Translations under genes and position numbers: made by a program
Shown here: positions 47,935 to 56,323 of the stretch, in pieces
Numbering within the stretch: position 1 is the first letter of the stretch
Layout of the letters: each line of letters begins with the position of its first letter
Notes under the pieces: model-generated
Told to the model about the DNA's origin: nothing
The model's input: only the letters and a program-made list of their open reading frames with translations
Database searches by the model: none
NCBI RefSeq assembly: GCF_001267535.1
Contig: NZ_JRXE01000013.1
Coordinates: 38,398-102,397, forward strand
DNA: 64,000 bases
Source: Winslowiella iniecta
GTDB lineage: Bacteria > Pseudomonadota > Gammaproteobacteria > Enterobacterales > Enterobacteriaceae
Direction: 5' to 3'

Positions 47935-49242
47935 ATGAAATTTCCCGGCAAACGTAAATCCAAACACTACTTCCCCGTCAGTGCCCGCGATCCATTACTG
48001 CAACCTCAACTCCAGCCAGAAAGTGAAAACGGCAGCAGCTGGGTGGTGGGTATCGATCAGACACTGGTGGATATTGAAGCCAAAGTGGATGATGCCTTTG
48101 TCGCGCGTTATGGCCTGAGTGCCGGTCACTCGCTGGTTATTGAGGATGACGTCGCCGAAGCGCTGTACAACGAACTGATGCGCGAACAGTTAATCAGTCA
48201 TCAGTTCGCCGGTGGCACCATTGGTAACACCCTGCATAATTACTCGGTACTGGCCGATGACCGTTCGGTATTGCTCGGCGTGATGTGCAGCAATGTACAG
48301 ATTGGCGGTTACGCCTATCGCTATTTGTGTAATACCTCCAGCCGTACCGATCTTAACTACTTACAGGGCGTAGATGGCGCAATTGGCCGCTGCTTCACCC
48401 TGATTGGTGAGCATGGCGAGCGTACCTTTGCCATCAGCCCGGGCATGATGAATCAGCTGCACGAAGAGAATATTCCGGAGCAGGTGATTGCCGGTGCTTC
48501 GGCGCTGGTGCTGACTTCTTATCTGGTGCGCTGTAAGCCGGGCGAGCCGATGCCTGCCGCCACCATGAAAGCCATCGGGTATGCGAAAAAGCATAATGTG
48601 CCGGTGGTGCTGACGCTCGGTACTAAGTATGTGATTGCCGATAATCCGCAGTTCTGGCGCGACTTCCTGCGCGACCACGTGTCTATTGTCGCGATGAATG
48701 AAGATGAAGCGCAGGAACTGACTGGCCTCAGCGATCCATTGCTGGCTTCCGATAAAGCACTGGACTGGGTTGACCTGGTGCTGTGTACTGCCGGGCCAAA
48801 CGGGCTGTATATGGCCGGTTATACCGAAGATGAAGGCAAGCGTAAGACCAACCATCCGCTGCTGCCAGGAGCGATTGCCGAATTTAACCAGTATGAGTTC
48901 AGCCGCGCGATGCGTCATCAGGATTGTCAGCAGCCGCTGCGTATTTTCTCGCATATTGCCCCTTATATGGGCGGCCCAGAGAAGATTATGAATACCAATG
49001 GGGCAGGGGACGGGGCGCTGGCGGCGGTGCTGCATGATATTACCGCCAACAACTATCACCGCGCCAATGTGCCAAACTCCAGCAAGCATGTGCGCAGTTA
49101 TCTGACCTACTCCTCGCTGGCACAGGTATGTAAGTACGCGAATCGCGTCAGCTATCAGGTGCTAAATCAGCACTCGCCACGTCTGACGCGGGGATTGCCG
49201 GAGCGTGAGGACAGTCTGGAAGAGTCTTACTGGGAAAGGTAA
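47935..49242 (+). CDS. gsk: Inosine-guanosine kinase
   Basis: PfkB-family nucleoside kinase, 435 residues (E. coli 434), phosphorylating guanosine and inosine in purine salvage. The N-terminus MKFPGKRKSKHYFPVSARDP and WVVGIDQTLVDIEAKVDDAF are Gsk hallmarks. The active-site motif with the catalytic Asp is NTNGAGDGALAAVLHDI. The ribosome site is weak (GAAG), and a strong hairpin stands just upstream. Confidence 0.96.
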   Translation: MKFPGKRKSKHYFPVSARDPLLQPQLQPESENGSSWVVGIDQTLVDIEAKVDDAFVARYGLSAGHSLVIEDDVAEALYNELMREQLISHQFAGGTIGNTLHNYSVLADDRSVLLGVMCSNVQIGGYAYRYLCNTSSRTDLNYLQGVDGAIGRCFTLIGEHGERTFAISPGMMNQLHEENIPEQVIAGASALVLTSYLVRCKPGEPMPAATMKAIGYAKKHNVPVVLTLGTKYVIADNPQFWRDFLRDHVSIVAMNEDEAQELTGLSDPLLASDKALDWVDLVLCTAGPNGLYMAGYTEDEGKRKTNHPLLPGAIAEFNQYEFSRAMRHQDCQQPLRIFSHIAPYMGGPEKIMNTNGAGDGALAAVLHDITANNYHRANVPNSSKHVRSYLTYSSLAQVCKYANRVSYQVLNQHSPRLTRGLPEREDSLEESYWER

Positions 49243-49253
49243 CGGCGGTTTGG

Positions 49254-49279
49254 GGGGAGTCGAAAACGACTCCCCTGGG
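49254..49279. repeat. GTAG-family palindrome variant, copy 5
   Basis: GGGGAGTCG-AAAA-CGACTCCCC followed by TGGGATTTC. It is the reverse-orientation variant of the GGGAGCCG unit with compensated changes in both arms. Located between convergent gsk and ybaL. It has lost a clear CTAC end. Confidence 0.6.
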
Positions 49280-49291
49280 ATTTCATATCGG

Positions 49292-50980
49292 TTAAATCGG
49301 GCACTGCTCGGGCTGTGGCTCGGTTTCCAGCTCCAGCTTAAGCATATTCAGCATACTGTTAGCGATTTCGCGCTCCCCCATCACCACGCGGTCAGCTCCG
49401 CGCTCCATAATATATTCCACTTCATCGTCATAATGCGCACGGGCAATAATCTCGATATTCGGACGTTTTTCGCGGGCGGCAGTGACAATCTCACCGGCTT
49501 CATAACCATTCGGAATCGTCAGTAACAGCCAGCGGGCACAATCCAGCCGCGCCAGTTCCATGGTATCGGCGCGCGCCGCATTGCCCAGCACCGCTTTAAT
49601 ACCCTGCTCGCGTAACGCTTCGACGCGTGGTCGGGAATTCTCCACTACCACAATCGGTACGCCTGCTTCTATCAGGCGTGAGCCAAGCAGGCTGCCAACG
49701 CGGCCATAGCCGACCACCAGCGCGTGATTACACAGGTCGACCGGGATCTGCTTCTCTTCTTCGATGGCTTCTTCCATGGTCTGCTCGTCGAGCGTTTCGG
49801 TTTTCTCCAGAAAACGCTCCAGCAGGGTAAACAGAATCGGGTTCAGCATAATCGACAGAATCGCTGCCGCCAGCACCAGGTTGCGCCCCTCTGCGGAGAG
49901 AAGATTAAGAGAAATACCCAGTCCGGCCAGAATAAAGGCGAACTCGCCGATTTGTGCCAGACTGGCTGAAATGGTCAGCGCGGTTCGGCGTGAATGGCCA
50001 AACAGCGTCACCAGGAAATAGGCAGCGATGGATTTGCCCAGCACGATAATGGCCAGCGCTCCGAGAACCGCCAGCGGCTCCTGCACCAGAATCATCGGGT
50101 CAAACAGCATGCCCACCGAGACAAAGAACAGCACGGCAAACGCATCGCGTAACGGCAGTGTATCGTGAGCGGCACGATGGCTCAGTTCTGACTCATTCAG
50201 CACCATACCGGCGAAGAAGGCACCCAGCGCAAAGGAGACGTCGAAGAACTCAACGGCACCGAAAGCGATGCCCAGCGCTAATGCCAGTACCGCAAGGGTA
50301 AACAGTTCACGTGAGCCGGTTGCGGCGCTTTTTGCCAGAATCCACGGCACCACGCGGCGACCGACCACCATCATCAGCACCATAAATGCCACTACTTTAC
50401 CGATGGTCAGCACCAGATCCCACGCCAGCATTGAGACACTGGCGTTGCCTTGTTCCAGCATACCGGCAATCGCAGGCAGCAGAACCAGGGTTAAGACCAT
50501 CACCAGGTCTTCAACAATCAGCCAGCCAATGGCGATTTGACCACGCTGGCTGTCAATCAACTGACGTTCCTCCAGCGCGCGCAGTAACACCACGGTACTG
50601 GCGGTGGAGAGACAGAGGCCAAACACTAAACCGGTAATCAGCGACCAACCCATACTCCATGACAGCGCCATACCCAACAGGGTAGCAACCGCAATCTGCG
50701 CAATGGCACCGGGAATAGCGATGGATTTGACGGACATTAAATCTTTGAGGGAGAAATGCAGACCAACACCAAACATCAACAGAATAACGCCAAGTTCAGC
50801 CAGCTCCGGGGCGAGGTCGGTGTCAGCGACGAAGCCTGGCGTAAAAGGGCCAGCCAGTACCCCCGCTAACAAATAGCCGACTAAAGGGGAGATGCGCAGG
50901 CGGTTAGCCAGCATGCCCAGGAGGAAGGCAAGAACCAGGCCTCCGACAATTGTCGTGATAAGCGGTGTGGTGTGATGCAT
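49292..50980 (-). CDS. ybaL: YbaL, predicted cation:proton antiporter with RCK domain
   Basis: 562 residues (E. coli 558), CPA2 family like KefB/KefC. Twelve or so transmembrane helices (1-385), starting with HHTTPLITTIVGGLVLAFLLG. A conserved core FFAGMVLNESELSHRAAHDTLPLRDAFAVLFFVSVGMLFDP is present. A cytoplasmic TrkA-N (NAD-binding) domain is seen in NHALVVGYGRVGSLLGSRL. Transport specificity is not established. In E. coli fsr lies between it and ushA; here only a stub remains. Confidence 0.95.
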   Translation of the reverse strand: MHHTTPLITTIVGGLVLAFLLGMLANRLRISPLVGYLLAGVLAGPFTPGFVADTDLAPELAELGVILLMFGVGLHFSLKDLMSVKSIAIPGAIAQIAVATLLGMALSWSMGWSLITGLVFGLCLSTASTVVLLRALEERQLIDSQRGQIAIGWLIVEDLVMVLTLVLLPAIAGMLEQGNASVSMLAWDLVLTIGKVVAFMVLMMVVGRRVVPWILAKSAATGSRELFTLAVLALALGIAFGAVEFFDVSFALGAFFAGMVLNESELSHRAAHDTLPLRDAFAVLFFVSVGMLFDPMILVQEPLAVLGALAIIVLGKSIAAYFLVTLFGHSRRTALTISASLAQIGEFAFILAGLGISLNLLSAEGRNLVLAAAILSIMLNPILFTLLERFLEKTETLDEQTMEEAIEEEKQIPVDLCNHALVVGYGRVGSLLGSRLIEAGVPIVVVENSRPRVEALREQGIKAVLGNAARADTMELARLDCARWLLLTIPNGYEAGEIVTAAREKRPNIEIIARAHYDDEVEYIMERGADRVVMGEREIANSMLNMLKLELETEPQPEQCPI

Positions 50981-51248
50981 GCCTGTCTCCTTGTGTCTCC
51001 CGGTTTAGCTGAAGCTGCAAATCCAGTTATTGCGGGTGTATGCAAATGTGTCCGGTTGTAAGTATTGAGTTTATTGCATATTTCTGGCGCGCGCTTGTCA
51101 ATAATGGTGATAATTGCAAAAAAGATGAAAAATGAGAGAAAAACCGTGAATGAGTGAGATTTCTCACACTCATCATAATTCAGGCTATATATTATCACGT
51201 TAAGATGCGGGGCAATTCACAGATATCCATCCTCCGTGCGGGCTATTT
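50981..51248. other. AT-rich region upstream of ybaL
   Basis: Non-coding by inspection. It should contain the ybaL promoter on the minus strand; no other element can be supported. The region to 51540 continues with the fsr stub and the ushA promoter region, which has AT-rich sequence near 51420-51480 but no hexamers I would commit to. Confidence 0.4.
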
Positions 51249-51335
51249 TCACCGATTACTCGGCAGGAAAGTCGCCAGAATGCCGATAAGTGGCAGATAA
51301 GCACAGATTTGCCACGCCAGCACCACCTTATCCCA
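51249..51335 (-). pseudogene. fsr: Remnant of fosmidomycin-resistance gene fsr (C-terminal 28 codons)
   Basis: On the minus strand, reading up to a TGA at 51249-51251, the frame gives WDKVVLAW then QICAYLPLIGILATFLPSNR. This aligns with the C-terminus of E. coli Fsr (ICAFLPLLGMLTIFLPDNR, from memory), about 14 of 19 positions identical. The location and strand match E. coli fsr, between ybaL and ushA. Upstream the frame stops at 51351-51353 and no further Fsr sequence is seen, so most of the gene was deleted. Confidence 0.82.
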
Positions 51336-51527
51336 CGCTGTATTCCGCGGTTAGTCGGCAATGTGCCATCGCTGAAAACGTGATCGCTGACTTATCTATA
51401 ACAATCCTGACTGGGTACTGTCATAAAACTGCGGGATAATGGGTAAGTAATTATAAAAAATTGAATGCATTGATGTTATTGCGCACGGCGATTTACACTG
51501 GCGTGATAATGCGATGGCGTTGCTGAC

Positions 51528-51543
51528 AAGGAGATCGATTTTG
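51528..51543 (+). promoter_or_regulatory. Ribosome-binding site supporting a TTG start for ushA
   Basis: AAGGAG (51528-51533), 7-base spacer, TTG (51541-51543). The upstream in-frame ATG at 51514 has no ribosome site and would place the Shine-Dalgarno inside the gene. Confidence 0.8.
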
Positions 51544-53202
51544 CGTTTAACGACAAAAGTTTTACCCGGGGTTTTATTGTTGTCATTAATGGCGACGCCA
51601 TTGCTGGCGCAGGCGTGGGAAAAAGACCGCAGCTATAAATTCACGGTATTGCATACCAACGATCACCACGGGCGTTTCTGGAATAACGATCATGATGAGT
51701 ATGGCCTGGCGGCACAGAAAACCCTGGTAGACAGCATTCGTTACGATGTGCAGGCGCATGGCGGTTCGGTACTGCTTCTCTCAGGTGGGGATATTAATAC
51801 CGGCGTGCCTGAATCCGATTTGCAGGATGCTGAACCTGATTTCCGAGGCATGAACCTGATTGGTTACGATGCGATGGCGATTGGTAATCATGAATTTGAC
51901 AACCCGTTGTCGGTGTTACGTCAGCAGCAAAAGTGGGCCAAATTCCCGCTGTTGTCGGCCAATATCTATCAGAAAAGCAGCGGTAAGCGTCTGTTTCAGC
52001 CTTACGCCCTGTTTAATCGCTCTGGCCTGAAAATTGCGGTTATCGGTTTGACTACCGACGACACCGCCAAAATCGGCAACCCGGAGTACTTTACCGATAT
52101 GGAGTTCCGTAAACCTGCTGCTGAAGCGAAGGCGGTGGTTGAGGAGCTGCGTGCCAGTGAAAAACCGGATGTGATTATTGCGGCGACCCATATGGGCCAT
52201 TACGACAATGGTCATCACGGTTCCAACGCGCCGGGCGATGTTGAAATGGCACGCGAGCTGCCAGCGGGTTACCTCAATATGATTGTCGGCGGACATTCGC
52301 AGGACCCGGTCTGCATGGCCAAAGATAATGTTAAACAGGCCGACTACGTACCGGGTACACCATGCGTGCCGGACCAACAAAACGGCACCTGGATTGTGCA
52401 GGCCCATGAGTGGGGAAAATATGTTGGTCGTGCCGATTTCACCTTCCGTAACGGCAAGCTGACGATGGATCACTACGAGCTGATTCCGGTTAACCTGAAG
52501 CATAAAGTTAAAAACAGCGACGGCACTGAAACCTGGGTTAACTACACCCAGCAAATCGAAAAGCATCCGGGCATGATGAAGTTACTGACTCCCTTTCAGA
52601 AGAAGGGCGAGGCGCAGCTCGGCGTGAAGATTGGCAGCGTCAACCAGCATCTGGAAGGTGACCGCAGTAAAGTGCGCTTTGTTCAGACCAACCTGTCGCG
52701 CGTAATTCTTGCCGGGCAGATCGATCGCACCAAGGCCGATTTTGCCGTGATGAGCGGTGGCGGCGTGCGTGACTCGATTGAAAAGGGCGATATCACTTAT
52801 AAGGATGTGCTGAAAGTACAGCCGTTTGGCAATACGCTGACTTACGTCGATATGAAAGGTAGCGACGTCGAAAAATATCTGGCGGTAGTGGCCAATATGC
52901 AGGTCGACTCTGGTGCTTATGCTCAGTTTGCCAACGTCAGTCTGATTGCCGACGGGAAAGGCGTCAGCGAGGTCAAAATCAAAGGTGAGCCGTTGCAGCG
53001 CGATAAAACCTACCGCATGGCGTTACTCAGCTTTAATGCGACCGGTGGTGATGGTTATCCGAAGGTCAGTGACAGGGCAAGTTACGTTAATACCGGTTTT
53101 GTTGATGCGGAAGTGCTGAAACAGTATATCGAGCAACATTCTCCACTCGATGCTGCAAAATATGCACCGCATGGCGAGATTATTTATAAAACAGCCAACT
53201 GA
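51541..53202 (+). CDS. ushA: Periplasmic UDP-sugar hydrolase / 5'-nucleotidase UshA
   Basis: 553 residues from TTG. Signal peptide MRLTTKVLPGVLLLSLMATP with cleavage after LAQA. The N-terminal metallophosphatase domain holds the dimetal motifs VLHTNDHHG, SGGDINTG, AIGNHEFDN, ATHMGHYDNGHHG and VGGHSQDP. The C-terminal substrate domain contains VMSGGGVRDSIEKGDI and ATGGDGYP. It hydrolyses UDP-glucose and nucleotides to let the cell use external nucleotides. E. coli UshA has 550 residues. Confidence 0.97.
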   Translation: MRLTTKVLPGVLLLSLMATPLLAQAWEKDRSYKFTVLHTNDHHGRFWNNDHDEYGLAAQKTLVDSIRYDVQAHGGSVLLLSGGDINTGVPESDLQDAEPDFRGMNLIGYDAMAIGNHEFDNPLSVLRQQQKWAKFPLLSANIYQKSSGKRLFQPYALFNRSGLKIAVIGLTTDDTAKIGNPEYFTDMEFRKPAAEAKAVVEELRASEKPDVIIAATHMGHYDNGHHGSNAPGDVEMARELPAGYLNMIVGGHSQDPVCMAKDNVKQADYVPGTPCVPDQQNGTWIVQAHEWGKYVGRADFTFRNGKLTMDHYELIPVNLKHKVKNSDGTETWVNYTQQIEKHPGMMKLLTPFQKKGEAQLGVKIGSVNQHLEGDRSKVRFVQTNLSRVILAGQIDRTKADFAVMSGGGVRDSIEKGDITYKDVLKVQPFGNTLTYVDMKGSDVEKYLAVVANMQVDSGAYAQFANVSLIADGKGVSEVKIKGEPLQRDKTYRMALLSFNATGGDGYPKVSDRASYVNTGFVDAEVLKQYIEQHSPLDAAKYAPHGEIIYKTAN

Positions 53203-53395
53203 CGCCCCTGCCGAGGGTTAGCACCCTGCATACCATCAGAACGGGAGCCGAAAACGGCTCCCCTGGGAGATTCCAGAAATTCCGGTCGTTTTTCCTTAAC
53301 GATCAGCGTCAGGCGTTCCGGTTCCCCAATAACCGATCGAAACCGTAGGGGCGGCGTTCTCGCCGCCCGTGCCGAGGGTTAACATCCCTCATGAT
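53203..53395. repeat. Composite GTAG-palindrome element, copies 6 and 7
   Basis: Contains a tail segment CCGAGGGTTAGCACCCTGCAT, then an inverted unit GGGAGCCG-AAAA-CGGCTCCC (53243-53262), the spacer CTGGGAGATTCCAGAAATTC..., and a direct unit GTAG-GGGCGGCG-TTCT-CGCCGCCC (53345-53368). A second tail GCCGAGGGTTAACATCCCTC follows. The layout is the reverse complement of the composite at 26176-26321, including the shared AAGGAAAAA...ACCGGAATTTCTGGAAT segment next to the GGGAGCCG unit. It separates ushA from the PACE gene. Confidence 0.82.
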
Positions 53396-53403
53396 GTTGT
53401 TTC

Positions 53404-53838
53404 TCAGGCCTGGCACGCGCGCCGCGCCATCAGCTTCTGGCGCAGCGTGTCATACACCCAGTTATAAACCACGGTGTACGGCAGAAAGAACAGGAAAAAG
53501 CCTACTTCGACCAGAAACGCCTGCCACAGAGTGGCATTCAGCATCCACGCGGCGATCGGCAAACCAATGGCGATAAACCCGCCTTCAAAGCCCAGCGCAT
53601 GCATGATACGAACGCCAATGCCGCGTTTTGCCACTCCCGGCGGATACAATCGGTCAAAACCGGCGTTGTAAATCATGTTCCATAGCATGGCAACGGTCGA
53701 CAGCATGATCGCCAGCGCGCCCATCTGAAACAGCGGTTTATCCATAATCCAGGCGGCCAGTGGCGAGACGATCAAAATGGCCAGCGCCTCAAAGCCTGTA
53801 GCATGTAAAAAACGTTCTTTCAGTGTTCTGGTAGGCAT
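53404..53838 (-). CDS. PACE-family small multidrug/biocide efflux transporter
   Basis: 144 residues from the ATG at 53838, with AAGGAG five bases from it (the in-frame GTG at 53844 lacks spacing). Two tandem bacterial transmembrane pair domains give four helices. Each half starts with the family pattern (R..LHATGFE with Glu17, then RIMHALGFE). WNMIYNAGFDRLYP and YNWVYDTLR are the conserved ends of each pair. The family includes the chlorhexidine pump AceI. Divergent from a LysR gene, as AceI is from AceR. Confidence 0.92.
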   Translation of the reverse strand: MPTRTLKERFLHATGFEALAILIVSPLAAWIMDKPLFQMGALAIMLSTVAMLWNMIYNAGFDRLYPPGVAKRGIGVRIMHALGFEGGFIAIGLPIAAWMLNATLWQAFLVEVGFFLFFLPYTVVYNWVYDTLRQKLMARRACQA

Positions 53839-53900
53839 ATCCACTCCTTTATAAGTTCAGCTAAACATTTTCATCGTTTTTACTGGTAAGATAAAATGAG

Positions 53901-53912
53901 TATCCATCGATA
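53901..53912. promoter_or_regulatory. Candidate LysR-type box in the PACE/LysR intergenic region
   Basis: Dyad TATC-CATC-GATA, 16 bases before the LysR gene start, in the 90-bp divergent gap. The short dyad ending in T and A edges is compatible with a LysR box, but evidence is limited to its position. Confidence 0.35.
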
Positions 53913-53928
53913 AAAGCGATAGTTCACC

Positions 53929-54798
53929 ATGCGCTACTCTCCTGAATCACTCGAAGCTTTTGTACAAACGGTAGAAAGCGGTTCTTTTTCGGCGGCGGCG
54001 CGCGCTTTGCGCAAAAGTCAGTCGACCATCAGTACCGCCGTGGCAAACCTGGAAACCGATCTTGGCTTTGCCCTGTTTAATCGCGAGGCGCGCCAGCCAG
54101 TGCTGACGGAGGAGGGCAGGCGGGCGCTGGCACAGGTACAGGAAATTCTGGCGGCCAGTTCACGACTCGATGAGCTGGCGGTGCGACTGGCTGGCGATGT
54201 CGAACCGCGCCTCAGTCTGGCGATTTCCGACTTCTGGCAGGCAGACCATCATGAATCGCTGCTGAAGCGCTTTGCGGCACGCTATCCGGCGATTGAATTT
54301 GAATGCATGATTGCTGAAGATGCGGATCTGATCGATCTGCTGTTGCTGGGTCGCGTACATGTCGGCGTGGTGCGGGTGCAGCCGAAGCTGCCGCTGGAAA
54401 TTGCCACTTCGCGGCTACAGGTTCAGGCGCAGATGGCGATCTATATTCATCAGCAGCATCCGCTGGCGCAGCAGAGTCAGGTGACGCAGAGTCAGCTTAA
54501 CGGCGAACGCCAGCTGCGGCTGAATACCTGGGCACCGAGTCTGCATCAGCGGGCTGAGGGGGCGGTATGGTTTGCGCCTTCCTATCTTTTATTGCTGGAG
54601 ATGGCGGAACAAGGTTTTGGCTGGAGCATTTTGCCGCGCTGGCTGGTCGAGCAATTTGGGCATCAGGTACTGACCGAGCTGCCGGTTAATGGCTGGCCAC
54701 AAAGTATCGCGGTCGATGCGGTATGGTCGAAACGCTCGCCGCCAGGCCCGGCCGGGCGCTGGATGATCGATCAGCTCTGCGCCCAGCGGCAGGACTAA
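53929..54798 (+). CDS. LysR-family regulator divergent from the PACE pump
   Basis: 289 residues. The N-terminal helix-turn-helix is [37 protein letters not shown]. The effector domain follows ([31 protein letters not shown]). By analogy with AceR/AceI it probably activates the neighbouring efflux gene in response to a cationic biocide or polyamine; that is inference. Its stop codon overlaps the ybaK stop by four bases (convergent). Confidence 0.9.
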   Translation: MRYSPESLEAFVQTVESGSFSAAARALRKSQSTISTAVANLETDLGFALFNREARQPVLTEEGRRALAQVQEILAASSRLDELAVRLAGDVEPRLSLAISDFWQADHHESLLKRFAARYPAIEFECMIAEDADLIDLLLLGRVHVGVVRVQPKLPLEIATSRLQVQAQMAIYIHQQHPLAQQSQVTQSQLNGERQLRLNTWAPSLHQRAEGAVWFAPSYLLLLEMAEQGFGWSILPRWLVEQFGHQVLTELPVNGWPQSIAVDAVWSKRSPPGPAGRWMIDQLCAQRQD

Positions 54799-55274
54799 TC
54801 GCGCCGCGCGATATCCGCCAGCCGGGCATTCAGCAGTGCGGCCAGATCGCTGGCGGCCAGCTCGATATCCAGCCCGCGCTTGCCGCCGGAGATAAAGATG
54901 GTCGGCCAGCCGGTCGCCAGATGATCAATTACCGTCGGCAGCCGTTTTTTCTGACCTAACGGGCTGATGCCGCCAACCAGATAACCGGTAATGCGTTGCG
55001 CTATCTGCGGGTCGGCCATCTCTACCTTTTTTGCCCCCAGCGCTTTAGCGACCTTTTTCAGATCCAGCTGGCCGGAAACCGGTGTGACCGCCACCGCCAG
55101 ATTTTTCGCGTCGCCATTCATTGCCACTAACAGGGTTTTATACACCTGTTCGGCATTCAGATTGAGCTTACGTACCGCTTCATCGCCAAAGTGGGTTTCA
55201 TCACTGTCATGCTGATAAGAATGCAGAGTAAAGGCAACTTTCTGTTTTTCCAACAGGTTAACCGCCGGGGTCAT
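54795..55274 (-). CDS. ybaK: Cys-tRNA(Pro)/Cys-tRNA(Cys) deacylase YbaK
   Basis: 159 residues, E. coli length. Free-standing trans-editing enzyme that removes cysteine mistakenly loaded on tRNA-Pro. The conserved active Lys is in [12 protein letters not shown]. Family motifs [21 protein letters not shown] and [13 protein letters not shown] are present. Upstream of it on the other strand is chiX, the E. coli arrangement. Confidence 0.96.
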   Translation of the reverse strand: MTPAVNLLEKQKVAFTLHSYQHDSDETHFGDEAVRKLNLNAEQVYKTLLVAMNGDAKNLAVAVTPVSGQLDLKKVAKALGAKKVEMADPQIAQRITGYLVGGISPLGQKKRLPTVIDHLATGWPTIFISGGKRGLDIELAASDLAALLNARLADIARRD

Positions 55275-55359
55275 TTTCCGCTCCTGAATAGAGAAGGCTC
55301 ATCGTGCCTGATGAAGAAAAGTACTGGCGAAAATCCAGGCTTTGAGCGACAATCGCCGT

Positions 55360-55447
55360 CCCATCAGCAACTCGATTGCTGATGGATAACCAAAATCATA
55401 AAAAAATTCCTCTTTGACGGGCCGATAGCGATATTGGCCTTTTTTTT
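55360..55447 (+). ncRNA. chiX: Small RNA ChiX (MicM, SroB)
   Basis: About 88 nt, between ybaK and ybaP as in E. coli. The seed region AAATTCCTCTTTGACGGGCC-like stretch (TTCCTCTTTGACGGG at 55408-55422) is conserved; it pairs with the chitoporin mRNA chiP (ybfM) and with the chb transcript. The 3' terminator GGCCGATA-GCGA-TATTGGCC with eight T is near identical to E. coli. The 5' hairpin (CCATCAGCAA / TTGCTGATGG) is a perfect 10-bp stem of different sequence. A possible -10, GACAAT, lies at 55348-55353. The start is set by the hairpin and may be off by two bases. The T run overlaps the ybaP stop. Confidence 0.93.
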
Positions 55448-56249
55448 ATCTGCCTTTCAGCAGATCCGGCAAATTGCCTTCGCCATAGAGGTGTAAGGCG
55501 CCGACCGCCACCACATAGCGACCCGCCGGTAAACCGCGTAGTGTTTCGCACCAGCGACGATTGCGCTGATGCATTAATACATCATTCAGTTCACTGCTGA
55601 AGGTGGTGGGCAGCGCGACCTGATTCTGCCCCGGTGGCGTTTCCAGCCACCAGCTCACCATGGTCTGCAACAGGCGGGCATTGGTGTGCCAGTGTTGCAG
55701 GGTATCGGTCAGCAGCGACATGCCGTTGTCCGGCAGAGTTTTCAGTAACTCAAGCTGTTCGTCCGGGCCTTCCAGCTCTGTCACTGACAGCTGGCGCTGC
55801 TTTGCCGCCTGCAACAGCTGATAATCAATGCCATAATCCGGCCGCAGACCCAGTCGCTGCGCCTGTTGCGCCTGCAACATCAGCGCCACCTGCCAGCCGG
55901 GCAGTGAGGCGATGATCTCCGCATCAATCGACAACTCGTCGCACAGCCGCGTCAGCGTGTTCAGATTGTCGGCTGACAGACGATGCGCCAGCGGCGGGTG
56001 CGATTCGCTGTGGGCGAAAGGCGAAGCGCCGCCGGTAATATCCGCCTCGACAATCAGTGTATCCGCCTTATTCAGCCGATGCAGCAGCGTCGCGGGCAGC
56101 GGCATCATATCGCGGGTGCCCATATGGATGCTGCCGACCAGATGCAGTTGCCGCTCGCCGGGCAGAATAATATCCAGCGCCGGATAAGCGTATTTCACCG
56201 GTGAAAGCGCTCTGAACAGTGAGGTCACTTTGCGCAGCAATTTGCCCAT
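55446..56249 (-). CDS. ybaP: YbaP, TraB/GumN family protein
   Basis: 267 residues from the ATG at 56249; in-frame starts at 56267 and 56270 lack a ribosome site and family support. The TraB-type motif LVGSIHMGTRDM near the N-terminus and the closing VVAVGALHLYGEGNLPDLL carry the conserved Gly-x2-His pairs thought to bind metal. LRPDYGIDYQLLQAAKQ is conserved with E. coli YbaP (264). Predicted hydrolase; substrate unknown. It ends at the chiX terminator. Confidence 0.93.
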   Translation of the reverse strand: MGKLLRKVTSLFRALSPVKYAYPALDIILPGERQLHLVGSIHMGTRDMMPLPATLLHRLNKADTLIVEADITGGASPFAHSESHPPLAHRLSADNLNTLTRLCDELSIDAEIIASLPGWQVALMLQAQQAQRLGLRPDYGIDYQLLQAAKQRQLSVTELEGPDEQLELLKTLPDNGMSLLTDTLQHWHTNARLLQTMVSWWLETPPGQNQVALPTTFSSELNDVLMHQRNRRWCETLRGLPAGRYVVAVGALHLYGEGNLPDLLKGR

Positions 56250-56323
56250 TTTTCCGCCCTTTGCCATCAAACAATTTATGCTAGCGCGTTAACTGACTGA
56301 TGAACAGAGCAAATCTGTAAGCG

